From Metaphire vulgaris (Eukaryota; Annelida; Clitellata; Crassiclitellata; Megascolecidae): a stretch of DNA of 64,000 nt. The DNA is taken from assembly GCA_018105865.1 (NCBI GenBank), contig CM030862.1, forward strand, positions 434,001 to 498,000. The letters are read 5' to 3'. Below are positions 1 to 22,202 of this stretch, piece by piece. A model generated the notes under the pieces. That model did no database searches and was not told where the DNA came from. It saw only the letters and a list, made by a program, of their open reading frames with translations. The position numbers and the translations under genes are program-made. Numbering within the stretch: position 1 is the stretch's first letter; each line of letters begins with the position of its first letter.

Positions 1-1587
1 AGATTTCTCAAGCCTTATTGCACTAAGCAGTGCAACCAGACATATTCCACTGATCTGATTAAAACTCTGATGAAAGTCCAAAGAGGATCTATAAAATTAT
101 TGTTCCCTGGTAAGATTGGAAAACATTTACAATACCTTACCATTGTAAATCTGTTACTTTTAAACCAAAAAGTAATAACTGAAATGCTTGTAAACACCAA
201 AACCATTATTTTAATGTTTTACGACAATAGCTCAGCTGAGAGAATGCCTCAGGTTCTTAACTGCAAATAGGTTTTAAAATGGGTTAAGAATTAAGATGCA
301 ATACACATAGTCGTAAACTTCTATAAGGCTGCTAGGCAGCCTAGGCTTGAACCCACCTCACTTTTTAAGAGGTTAGGCTATGGAAGAGGAAAGACATAGA
401 GGTTGACCCAACTTTTTCGTCCACGTTTATAGCCTCTGACCCTCAGCAATGAGGATGCACGATCATACCATGCCATGCCAATGGTTATACACGTGCCAAC
501 GTATTATAAGATCCTAAAGCCAAATTTTGTGATCTGATGCTGCTGCCAATGCATCATCTGAATCATTACAATCACACTAGTCGCATACCTTTTTCGTCTT
601 CTCTTTGAATTCAAACGTTAACAGAAGATTTGACGGTGATGTCTTTTGAGCAAAGTCCCCGTTTCATTTTCGCCGCTCTTCGTTTTCGTTTCAAGCGTCT
701 AGCGCATCATAGTCGCTTCGAAACCCCGGACCCGTTTGTTTAATACGTCTACTTAATATCTTTCACATCCGTTACAAAGACGATGAGCGTATGCTAAACT
801 ATAATTATACAATTCCGCAGATTTAGGACCCTGGTCGACTCTCAGACGTCGGTTTATTTAAAGACGCCATTTCGACGTGAAATCCACGTGTACGCGAAGA
901 CTCCTACCAGATAGTACTAGACTCGCAACCCTCTCTCTTTCCAACAGACAATGCAGCAACTGTGAACTGATGTGAATTGAACACAGAGATCCCGTTGAAT
1001 CTCCAGAATGATCAGAGCACATTGCATTTCTTAGCCGAGAGGGGTACGGGAGGGGAGCAATGCCCAGGGCCCAGCGATCTGTAGGGGGTCCGTAAAATGC
1101 TAGCTCATGCAATACTACTTATTATTATGAACACACTGAAGGCGTATGGGGTGGCCCGTCAAACAAGGCGTTGCTTGTATTTTAACGTCCTGGAGAGGCT
1201 GACAGGAGAAAATGTCACCACGACACCACCTTATCTGTATAGTTTATAAAACTTTCTAAACAATAATATTTCAAACTTTTTAGGGTCCCGTGACTGCTCT
1301 GCTCAGGGGCCCGGAATTTCTCTCGCCGGGCCTGCTTTCCGGCAGAACATTGCTGCCTTTTGAGATAAGCACCTAGAAATGTGTGGAGCGTACTGGAGCG
1401 GTATGGATATACCGTAATGATATTATTCAGAAGCAGTAATCTGAAGAACAGCGCGTTCTATCCATTCCTAATGTAAAGAAAACTCATACAATGTAGCCTA
1501 CTTCGCAGGCGAAATTCTATTGGTTTAGCTGTTCACGTGTTCACGAATATCTGTCCAATCGGACAAAAGGGCAGACATCTGTTAGAT
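1..1587. other. Intergenic, no gene recognised
   Basis: No open frame here resembles a known protein and none shows paired splice signals with coding character. Around 1283-1325 there is a stretch (GACTGCTCTGCTCAGG followed by CCGGAATTTCTCTC) that recurs in diverged form near 45965-46000, so part of it is a dispersed repeat. The rest is unassigned. Confidence 0.5.
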
Positions 1588-1690
1588 CAGTGGTCCCCAA
1601 ACCACGGTCCGCGGGTAGATTGTGGCCCGCCAGCTCTCATAAAGTGGCCCGCAAGCCGTCAATATATGATACAATTACTGAAGGGCTTCA
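1588..1690 (+). repeat. hAT-like repeat fragment
   Basis: It begins CAGTGGTCCCCAAACCACGG and continues with GTGGCCCGCCAGCTCTCAT. The same order of motifs starts the copy at 28326. The CAGNGGTNCCC start is typical of hAT-derived non-autonomous elements. No right terminus or target duplication was found, so the end is approximate. Confidence 0.5.
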
Positions 1691-1754
1691 CAGTTTTAGA
1701 ATTTGGTTTCTGAAAGTAAAAAACGATAATATACATCTTGGGGCCGGGAGGATA

Positions 1755-1850
1755 GGGCAGCGTGAGTTTCGTGCTGGGTTGGTAGGCGCCTAGGCTGACG
1801 GAACAAGGTTCAAACCCCGTAAGTGCCTCTACTGGCTTTCACACAGGATG
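1755..1850 (+). repeat. Possible tRNA-derived SINE head
   Basis: A B-box-like GGTTCAAACCC near 1807 follows GGTTGGTAGGCGCC, which could be a degenerate A box. There is no acceptor stem pairing, so this is not a functional tRNA. It abuts the target-site duplication of the MITE at 1860. The call is weak. Confidence 0.25.
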
Positions 1851-1859
1851 CCTTCTAAG

Positions 1860-2043
1860 CAGTGACGGCTCTACCAGGGGGGCAGGAGGGCCCCGTGCCC
1901 CCCTATTGACTGCCAGGCCCCCCAGTTGCATGGGACCCTATACTTAATGCTACATACGTTAAACAACAAATGGTTGGCCCCCATGATTAGAAGTTGCCCC
2001 TCCCAACGGCCCCCCCACTTGCCAAATCCTAGAGCCGCCACTG
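1860..2043. mobile_element. 184-bp hAT-type MITE with perfect 8-bp TSD
   Basis: It starts CAGTGACGGCTCTACC and ends AGAGCCGCCACTG, giving inverted termini of about 13 bp. CTTCTAAG precedes it (1852-1859) and follows it (2044-2051), an exact 8-bp duplication as expected for hAT superfamily insertion. Related copies are at 42333-42534, 47301-47488 and 53742-53924. It has no coding capacity. Confidence 0.9.
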
Positions 2044-3400
2044 CTTCTAAGCCACTTTAAATCACGCTAGTCTACAGTTGAAATTTTGATTGAATAGAAT
2101 GGCCATCCTTAGGACCACATGATCTACACTGGATATTTATCAACCACCACATTCCATATTCACAAAAGATTATTGCACCTGACCTTGTTTCCAATGGACT
2201 TTTGCTTGACTGAATGTTGACGCAAACTATTCCAAATGTTTTTCTTTTTGAAAAGTTTGAACGTTTGATTTATGCGCACTTCTTCAAAAACGTGAAGTGC
2301 AGAAGTAAACATGAAGATTTTCAAGACAACCAAACAGTTACGTGAAGCACAACTTTTAATTCACTTTATTCCAAGTTGGAGCTCATTGTTATCATCAACT
2401 GCATTTTAAACAATCTGAACAACAATTCCCATTAACCATTCAACAGAGGCGTCGTGCAATGGTGGCCAGAGGAATCTACAGACTCCCCACTTTTTGAGAA
2501 ACAGAAATTTTTTACATGTTATTAATACTGATAATGGATAAATGAAATGATTGATTATTGTGATGTAAATATAATATGTAGTAAAAGTACACAACTTAGT
2601 AAAGTTAGTTAATCTTGACACGATGACATCTTGTTAGTTAAGGAATTTACGCTGGCTATAGGTTATGGATACAATATTTATTTGGTCTTTTTGTAGACTG
2701 ATTTAGACTCCCATTATTTTTTTGATGCACTACGCCCCTGCCATTCAATGATTCTGACTTACAATTAACTGAGGATCACAAGAGTCCCGGAGAACCCACT
2801 CTGCCCCCTTCCCTCCCCCCCAATGCAGTCGGTTGGTAGAAGAACAACGATACTTCTATGAAAAATAAACCCAACCAGAACAACACAAATATCGCTCCAA
2901 CGATCACGAAGACAACAGACGGTGTTCTGTACAAACATCACAATTCATGACTGCTATTTAGTATTTACAGAGAAAATAAAACTGCAGAAATAACTTATAA
3001 GAACTTTCTAGCTGATGAACATCAAATGTATGACAAATGCAATACCCAGTAATAGACATCATGCATTAATATGCAAAAAGAAGATGTAACAACGACTTCA
3101 GACAGACATGGAAATATACAATATTTCACACACACGCACACATGAATACTGTAACTAAAGAAACAAGAAATTCTGACAACTGACAACTGCAGAAACTACT
3201 CAACAAAAGCAAAGCCTTCAACCCAATCACTCATCCGGCTGTGCTACTGTTACACTTCTTTTACACAAAGTGAACCTGTCATTCATCTCACACAACTATA
3301 TGACCAGTCTTGGTGCGAACATGTAACAGATCAAGTGCAGACAACGTATTGCTTAAATTTCAACACACACACCATTTTGCATACTCATCCATCGGTGCTA

Positions 3401-3531
3401 GGACAAAATGTCATGGGGACAAAATGTCATGAGGACAAAATTTCATGAACAAGATGTAGTGGGGGATAAAATGTAACCCTAAGCCCAGCCCTAACCCCAA
3501 CCCGTGACATTTTGTCTGTGATATTTTGTCC
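3401..3531. mobile_element. Small inverted-repeat element (GACAAAATGTCA motif)
   Basis: The left side carries three tandem variants of GGACAAAATGTCATG. The right side ends GTGACATTTTGTCTGTGATATTTTGTCC, here described as two tandem reverse complements of the same motif. The arms can therefore fold on each other. No clear target-site duplication was seen. It is probably a MITE-like foldback element. Confidence 0.55.
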
Positions 3532-6500
3532 AGTCACGCATTCATCCACTATCTACATAATACTAAACATAACCAATACAAATATGAAACCGTCTGGAGG
3601 AGTGATGTGGTACCTGTGGCCAATTCAATTTGGATGCCCCCACAACCTTAAAAAAGTCTTGAAAAAGTGTTGATGAGCAAAAAAAGGCTGCCAAGTCAAT
3701 TTGTATGCCCCCCCCCCATCTGGTGGATGCCCTGGGCCACTGCCCCGCCCGCCAGTCCCCCTCTGCACATTACTGATCTGGAGATATACACAGGAAAACA
3801 CCACAAAAAGAAAAGCAGGCATTTATCGGCTGTGACTGAAATGACTCGAAGTGCAGTAGACGAATCGCAAGGAAACAAATTTAAACACTCAAATACGGAA
3901 TTCGTTGAGGGAAAAAGAATTCTAAATGTACACAAAACAAAGAGATCATATAGTGACAAATGACTCAGCATAGAATTAAATCACGGCATAACGTTAATCC
4001 GTACAACTGAACGTAGCACGATCATGGAAAAGGCATGATCCTTAGAATGTTCAAAGAAACTTCCTTAAACTCAAGACAAGGTTGTCAAAATGACTCAATG
4101 AACTCAATAACTAGGTAATTGTTACATAGAAAAAAATCTGTCTTAAAATTGTGACAAAATTCAGAGCTCAAAATCATTAAGAAAACTGAGCATAGTTACA
4201 GCTGCAATAGGAGGGTTGAAGTCACCAAATGCCTCAAAATTTTATTAAACCTCACATTCCCGGCCAACAGTTTTGGAGCAATTTGAAAAGAAGAAGATGC
4301 ACTGAGTGGTACGACAAATGCAAGAACTTTATCTGGTTACTTTTATCAAATCTACTTTGTCGAAATCAAATGCAAAACAATTTATGCATTAGAAATCACT
4401 ATGAATTTTTAAAGCTTTGGGATTTTTTTGCTCAGCAAAAGGTCAACTGAAAATGTTATTAGACCTCAAATTAGTGACTACATAAATATTCAAAACCTGG
4501 CACTCCAATGACCCTCTCACTCAAGCAATGCACATGCAATCTGTCATTTGATAAAGAAAGCAAATAGGATTTATTCTCTATTTTTAATCCCATAAGAAAT
4601 GTCCTTCCATTTGTAATTGCCACATTGTCTCTTAAAACAAATCAAATAACATGAAAAACAATTGAAAATTAACCAAATAAAGTATCTCAATGTGGAGTAC
4701 CATGCAATTAAAAAGATGACTGCTCTAAAAATAAAATAAAAATTTAAAAATCAATGCCATAAGAGTTCCATAAAATGTGCATATGTACACACACATGAAC
4801 ACACACTCACACATATATATATGTACTTATGCAGACAGGATTCTGTTCTGGTAGAGGCACTATAAATGCATGCAAATTATATATATATACATACACACAC
4901 ACACATGTACGTGTATATATGCATATATACCGGTAGTTTGCTGTTGGAATGTTAGAAAAGAAATAGCCAAACAAACAAACATAATAATAATAATTCATAA
5001 TACAGTTGTTAAAAATAAATAGAACGTGCATAGATGAATGAGACAATTCACTGTTGAAGATCTCACAGCATAATTTCAATAGATGAGTATGTGAAAACCT
5101 AATCAACAACTTCCCCTTATGATCAAATCAAACCTATAAGCTTTTTGAATCACATGAGACAACATTCTATGCCTTACAGTAAGTATCTTATTCGTGTACA
5201 TTGTTTTGTACCTACATCAACACATGGTCACATCAAATCATGACATTGAAAAATAAATTATTAGCATTAATGAATTTTAACCATAGAGTTCTCATCAAAA
5301 AGTATATTGCTGATTTTAAACACGTGCTTTTTGTTTCTGTTCAACACACGACACACAGACGATACAACATTTGACAATCAGAACACAATTGAATTAACAG
5401 AAATTCTCAAATGTACGGACATAGTCTGTAAAACAAAGCACAAAACCAGTTTCATGCTAAGAACTTATCTCAAAGACAACTGGCCAAACGGTAAACTGAA
5501 CTGAACAAGAAACACCATTCAGAGAGCTCTCAGCTTTCATCTCGTAACTTTGCATTAAGAATAAACAGCTACTATACATCAGTTGTTAGCGAAAACAAAA
5601 TTAGACCCAAGCAGAAAATTCACTTCTAAACTGTTAAGTGACGATGGCAACAACAACAGTTCCCACTCAGGACCTGAACTTATTTGAACAATGATTAAAT
5701 GAACAATATGAACAATGATTAAAATGTCAGACAACTTGACATCAGTCGACAGCACTTAATTTTGACAAATGCTGCAAACCAGCCATATGCATCACATTAC
5801 TATCTGCAAAGTGTTTCACATCAAGAAAACGATTGTGAAAATCTGAACAATGTTACTTCAGTGACAACTTCCTCAATCAAACAAAATGCCGAAAACAGCA
5901 AACGGCCGCTTAACCGGTCGAAATGCATCCGATCGAGCGCTCACGGATATCGAGATTCCACTGAGGAAACACTGTCACTGGATAACCCAACCGCTAAAAT
6001 GAATGCAAGATGAATGGATTGGAAAAACTGCGGACCAACTGATCACTAGAAATCATCTCAATAATGTTCAGTTCTTCAACATCAACTATGCTTAAGCTCC
6101 AAATCAACTCCATTATCAATAAAACCATAATTTACACTACAAACTACAACAGCAGAAATAAACACTATACAACACTCAACAGGAGATCATCTCAGTGATA
6201 TGACAATGGCAACAGAGACTATATCGTGTGCATAGAGAACAGCAAAGACAGCTTCCACTTGGTTCAGTTTCTGTTAAATAACTCACGTTCTGTACATTTG
6301 GACTGCGTTAGATCACTTGCAAAAGTTATTGCCCTCGGACACACGCACACACAGCTGCATAGCAGAACAAATTAACAATAATGTACATTGCACTAATTCT
6401 GCAGATCAACTGTAAAAGTATGAAGACTCAATTTTCAATCTGTTTTGCTTTTCCTCTGCTAGCCATTAGCTTCACACAGTTGAACAGTTCAATTCATTAC

Positions 6501-8059
6501 GGTTTAATATTGTCATTGTTACGTGCCCTTGTAGTCGTTAGACATTACGTCACGTTTAATCTTGTCGTTCTATAATAATATAATAATAACAGATGAGGAA
6601 ATGTCATTTTCTGGCTAAACATAAAAGACTTCAAGAAAACCTCTTTCATTTTCATATCAATATTATTCAGTCATGACAAATGAGTAATGAAATCATTTAT
6701 AAGAACAGAATCTGACATACTTACCATAACAAAAAAAACATGGCAGTGAGTTAAAGTAATGCTTAACGTAATGCTTGTAAAATGCAAAATCAAATTACAT
6801 CATAGAAAACAGACTCAAACATAATACGTACACACTGAAAAACTTAGAATGTCCTTTCAAAATCTGTCACTTCGACCAACAGAATAAGTTAAACTGAAAA
6901 CGAGCATCAACAGAGATCTTATTCAAATAGACATCAAATCAAGAAATTTATGCAAAAAATATGCAAAAATAAAAGCCACAGCGATTAAATGAAAAAACAG
7001 GCAAGGACTTCATATAACTAAGAGAACCTTAACATTCACAGTTTACTCAAATGAATCACCAAAAGCTGAAAGATGTGAGAAATGAGTCAATCGTCAAACA
7101 CTCTATGATCACTCACTCAAGATCTGCAAAGTAACACCAAACGCTGCAATGGAACACAGCATACAACTGTACAATGCTTAACAAACCATTTGAATCACCA
7201 GCAAAAAAACAGGCAAAAAATACAGCAACGTTTACTACTGATAAAACGTACATTTTCTCTTTATTTCACTGTTGCAGCTGTTGTCAATAAATTGTTCCAT
7301 TGCTTTTACTTTTAAACACAAACTGTTGATCTGAATCTAGAATAGTCATTCAAACTGAAGCAATATTAAAACTTAAATGAAAAAAAAAACTGGAAAGAAA
7401 TGGTTAATTCATTGTGTATTTTACCCACAAAATAGCATGCCTCTTAGGAACCCCATTTCTCACATTCCTCCTCTGCTTATTGTTTGCTTCTTTTCATAAA
7501 GAGCTGCAAATGAAAATCAAAATAAGAAAAAAAAGACAATCGAAAGGCACCGAGAATTCCCTGAAGACTTTTTTGCAGATCACCTTAAATGTCGTCCGAA
7601 CACAGTTCATGTCTTTGTTAAATGTCGCTGCAAATAAGCAAAAACAAGCAAGTGAAAATAACACTCGGATCTGATGAAGGAAGAAAAGCCCGTAATTTTT
7701 CCCATACAAAGTATGTGCCTTGCTGGGACCATAAGGAACAAATCAAGTCGTGTAAAGTTCAAAATCACGTCGTAACCACAAAGGATGCTGCTGCCATCTG
7801 GTGAACAACTGTCCGCTGGAATCAAAGAGTCAGTAAAATCAGGATAAAAGTTCATTACATTCTGTCAACAATAGCTCATATCCTCTTTTCCTCTTTGTTC
7901 ATTTTATTTCTCTTATCAATATTTTACATGCTGCAAATTAAAGCGAGTGTCTTCTTAAGCAAAACTCACACAAGTTTCAAATGTTATGTCCATGGAAACA
8001 ACAATTTTTAACTGAGCTACAAAACTAAAGATAACAAGAGACAGAAGACACGGAATTAC

Positions 8060-8064
<5 letters not shown>

Positions 8065-8099
<35 letters not shown>
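8065..8099. repeat. (CT)n microsatellite
   Basis: An uninterrupted CT dinucleotide tract of about 35 bp. Confidence 0.95.
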
Positions 8100-8103
<4 letters not shown>

Positions 8104-8737
8104 GGAATTTCCTTAATCATTTTACAAAGACACAGTTAAGCCTATTCATACTCAACAGCCAAGAAAGAGTTGAAAAGCATTGCATGCTTGTAATATTGCA
8201 AATCTGAAACGACGATGGAACTATGAAGTGAAAAATCTAATTGAAGCTTAGATCTAAAAAGGCATTCAAGTCTCAGATCAAGACGACGATTTGGAAACAG
8301 AATATGGGAACACATGTGCAGAAAAATTGCTGTTGAAACTGGAAATCCTTAAATATTATTGAGTGCAGTAAATTTAAACGATCAGTGAATTAAAACGAAT
8401 CGACCAAAATGCCTCTCAAGGATAGTGCTTCAGTGTTACAATTAAAATCTAAATAAAGGAAATCGAAGAAAAAGGTCTAACGTTTTAAAGGTTTTAACCG
8501 TGAGTAATAACATCTATTAGATTTATCACACTCAAACATGACCACAACTACTCAATAAAAAATGTTTAAAATTTGACAGCTACATATTTGAATGAAATAA
8601 GGTTCAATTAAATGAAACTCCGTTGATGTAACAATTTGATCCAAGACCTAAACAGCAAAGAGTAACTCGAGTCGATAAAGCGAGATTAGGAGACTGGATG
8701 GAGGAGCTGGTTCGTTTCGGTTGAAAGAGTCGGTCGT

Positions 8738-17988
<9,251 letters not shown>

Positions 17989-20252
17989 TGCACCCGCCGA
18001 TCGCCCTCTCTTGCTCTTTTGATGCCCCGAAATTATCCAAACGAATCCGATTCACTTACATAAACCATAAATGACATCCACTGAGTGGCTATGGAAAGCC
18101 GATAGGGTCAATAAGCGACTTTATTTGTCGATGAATTTAGAACGCGCGGCGTCTGTAGACTGGTTTCAGTCTTCAATTCTCTGGGACCGATGACTTACCA
18201 GGGCTCACAAATCGGTAGCCTAACGTTGTGGTGAAGAGGTTGCTGTTGTAGTGACCCAAGCTTCTTAAAGCACCACTATATTCGAAGTATGCCTTGTGAC
18301 TAGCCAGTCTCTTGAGCAAGACGCAGGATTGTACGGTTGCTTACTTTAACGTATGTCTCTTTTCATCTTGTATTCATGTTTCACACACACGCACGCACGC
18401 ACACACATTCAAATAACTACTAAAAGAGGCCCCAAGTGGAAAGCGAAAACTGAAAGCCATTAGTGATCCAACTTTAAAATAGTTAGCATGAATCATTCCA
18501 ATGCATAATCGACTGTGTTGGTGCGTGTTGTTTTTGTATCCATTATCCACTCATTTACCTGTTTAGCTGCCTATGTGCATGGCCATCCATGCACCTTCTG
18601 TCTCTCTTAAATAGCTTTTATCTTAATTTCTCCACATTGTCAGTAATAAATATTGTAATAATAATAACAACAATAAACAGAAAAACAAAGCAAAGCAGCA
18701 GATAATAATAATAACAATGGGGACCTCAGCATGGCAGGACTGAATCTCAACAGAAAAACTGATGGAAGACACCAAATGACCTTGGAAGAAATACCAAAGG
18801 ACAGAGAACTTTGGAGAGAGGTCATGGAGAAGTCAATAGCTGGACACAACTGGTGGACAAAGACCAGGCTTGACCCGACTATAAACAGGTTCTTTGAATA
18901 AATACAAGACTTATAATTTGAAAAATTAATTTTTTACATGTGAATAGACACAGTCTCAACACTCAAATTTCCACTTGCAATATTTCATCATATAACACAA
19001 ACATTGCATGTGACCCTATGTCCAACATCATGAAAAAACTGCATTTGCAAATTTAGTTTTAAAAAACCACTACTATTTTAAAGCATTCAATGAGTTGCCA
19101 AAATCACAGCTACATACACTGTAGACCCACTAAGGTTAATTTTAACACAGTTCTGAATGAATGTTGAAGATTACAGTACAATTAATAGGGCTGCATTGGA
19201 ACAGCATCTAAGTTATTTTACTTATTGTAAATCTCAAGTCACAATTGTTCACAATCCAGCCTTAGTCATCATCTGACGTAATTACTACAGAACATGTCTC
19301 AGAATCCTTTTATGTGAGTTAGTGCATATGCATTTTACTGTTACAGTTTAGCATGACAGATAATTTGTTGTTTACTATGCTACAATACAGGTTTTCACAG
19401 GTACATTAATTATTTGTATTGCAAATGTACCATAAAGATGCATTTGATTAACAATGGATAGCATCTATTCTTGTGCAGAATAGTTAATAAGCAAATTTAG
19501 ATTTGATTTTTAAAATCATCTGACAAATAAAGGAATTGAATTATATGAACAAAGCCACTGGTTTTGACAAGCAATTACTAAAACTTAAGGATATAATTCT
19601 CAGAAAATGTTTCCCAGGGTGTGAAACATTTTCTATTGGCTTATGAAGAGCACGATACTTGTGCACACGGTTCCACTGAAATATAAATAACACCAATGTC
19701 ACCATTACTATTTATAAGCCAACCGTCGCTGACATGACAGACGCACTGCTTCTGAAGAGCCACGTGAATGGGCAAATCAAGCGCCTAGCAATTCTTAAAT
19801 CCCATCATCTAACATGCAATCAACAACAAGTGATAAATTTAGTGAACCCAACTCATAACCAAGGCATTTGCTGTTTATTACGCTAAAAATTTACACCAAA
19901 GAAATTCTCACTCAATAAATTCTGTTGCACATTCAAAAGATAATACGTGAATCAACTAAGACAATGTACAAAGCAGCACTACGCCAACATGGAGCACATA
20001 CAGTGCAGTGTTATTCTTCATATTTAGCGTCAAATCAACGGAAATTATCTCTTCTAATAAAAACTGACAACAGAAGAGCCTCAATCACAAATAGCAGCAG
20101 AAAGTGCAACATTGATAAACTGAGGTTACGTCATCAGTTCACAACAAATCACCTCATTAACAATATAATAATATCCGATAATAACAAACAAAAAATTGAA
20201 ATCGGACATTTGCAGCAACTGATCTGGAAAAGTGCACAGAGTGTGAGTGAGG
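17989..20252. other. Spacer between Src-type kinase 5' end and AP1M 3' end
   Basis: It should hold the kinase promoter and 5' untranslated region next to 17988 and the AP1M 3' untranslated region next to 20253. I see no TATA box or other promoter element clear enough to mark. One LINE remnant lies at 18705-18900. Nothing else coding was recognised. Confidence 0.5.
18705..18900 (+). mobile_element. Non-LTR retrotransposon 3' remnant
   Basis: The plus-strand frame reads MAGLNLNRKTDGRHQMTL, then KDRELWREVMEKSIAGHNWW and TRLDPTINRFFE before a stop. The AxLNL...DRxLWR pattern is common at the extreme C terminus of non-LTR polymerases. It is preceded by an AAT-rich tract. Confidence 0.5.
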
Positions 20253-22108
20253 CTACTGAGTGCGCAGTTGGTAGTCGCCATTCTGTGTTATGTAACGAAC
20301 CCACGGAAGTGCCTGATATCCACTCTTTTCAATGATCTTCAGGTAACGCACCTTATGCAACAACACAAACATCGTTTCCTCAATAAAACAGATAAAATAA
20401 AATACTGTCAAAATGGTCACTGGAAAGAGACTTAGACAAGTCTGGTCAAAAAAAATCTGTTAGTAAAGTATTTGAAGAGGTTCAGCCTCAAATGGACTTC
20501 CATAGATTCAAATTAACAACACGTACAATTGGACCAAGCACTGCCAATTTCAATTTCACAAATGCTAAAAAGTGAACAGAGCAAAGTAGGTGAGTTAACT
20601 GAAGATTCCTCTCTCATAACCTCCTCTCCATTCTTTTCTGCTTCCGTTCTTGCTATGAGCAGCAGTTTCTGGTAAAATTTCTGGACAGTTTTAAGTATTT
20701 AAGAACTCTTGGTTCAAAATAGAAATCCAAATAAAACCAAATAAAAACAGGAGCATTTAAAACGCTTATCTCGGCACAAAACATATCCTAGATTTATATA
20801 AATATAAAAAATGAAAGGTAACTCCCAACTCACCTGAACCCCGGAAACAGTGAAGTAGGGAATTTCAAAGTGAACGTGTATCGGAGGTTTTCCCTCGGCA
20901 TCCTCGGCAATCACGCTCGGCAAACCAAAGTGCGCCCTCATCATGTAATCCTTTCCTCCCTACAAAAACAAAATGAACATCTGTACTAAAGTGCTGCAAA
21001 AACCACCATTTCAACACAAACTATATTCACCAAACATTAAAGATGCACAACTATCAAAAACAACATAAAAATATAAGAAATTCAAACGTATCGTTAGATA
21101 ACAACACCTAACTCTTGTCGAGGGCAAATGGAAGTCTACAAACAGACAAATCTTATTTATTCATAACACAATAAATGAAACAGGGCAACACGATATATCT
21201 GGATGCTTAGACTCCCAAATATTTAGAACTGCAAACCTGCAAGTAAAGTTCTCAATAAAATTACACTGACTGTGATAAATCTTGTAGCTCTCACCCTTCA
21301 TACATCTTAACAAAGCTCAATTTCTTTCAGAAGCAACACAAATAATAAAAATGCGAAAACCTGCACGACAGCATAGCAAACAATAAACTATCTGAACTAT
21401 TTAAACTGGAAATTGTAAAATGCAAATATCTTGATAACTTACGGGAAATGACTTAATCGTCCAGATGACGGCGTTCTGCTCCGGCGAATACTTGCAAGCA
21501 CCGGCCGTGGTCTTGAATTTGGGGGAGTCAGCGTCCACAGGAACTGGAATAATGATCTCAACGTTGTTTGCAGTCGATCGCCGTTTAAACTGACTCTTTG
21601 CCTAAAATCACCGATAACAAATGCCTAAACCCAACCACACAAGAACTTTACAAAAAGCCAACAATACTTTACATGACTCATTCTGTCCAGATGAAATGTG
21701 ACACCGAACAACTGAACAAAGCCAAAGCCTTTTGTCAAGCGGAATATTCGTGTATTCAAATCAGTCACCGAGTGTCACTTGTGGGTCATTCACGACTGTG
21801 AGGAAGTAAATGAAACCATGTCACTCATCTCATTCATCTCATTTCCAGACTGACAAATAGCCTTAGAGCAGAAAACTCATCATAACTGTCATCATAGTCA
21901 CACCTGCCATGTCAGACAAACTTATACAACAATATAAATCTCAAATAAATCAATATATATATATGCACTGTATATAATGTTTTGATAATAGTAAACAAAT
22001 CATCAGCCTAAAACACAACTAAGACGACATTGATGCCCAGAAGGAAACCAGGACGACTGTCCATTTAAGTTTTAACGCAAAGCAAACACTCTACCAAGTG
22101 AGCAACTT

Positions 22109-22202
<94 letters not shown>

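Larger units (their letters stand above)
2052..8737. other. Gene-poor region 3' of the Src-type kinase
   Basis: The stretch is AT-rich with only short open frames and no recognisable domain. Part of the right end must be 3' untranslated sequence of the minus-strand kinase, whose stop codon is at 8738-8740, but I cannot place its polyadenylation site with confidence. It contains the small inverted-repeat element at 3401-3531 and a CT microsatellite at 8065-8099. Confidence 0.5.
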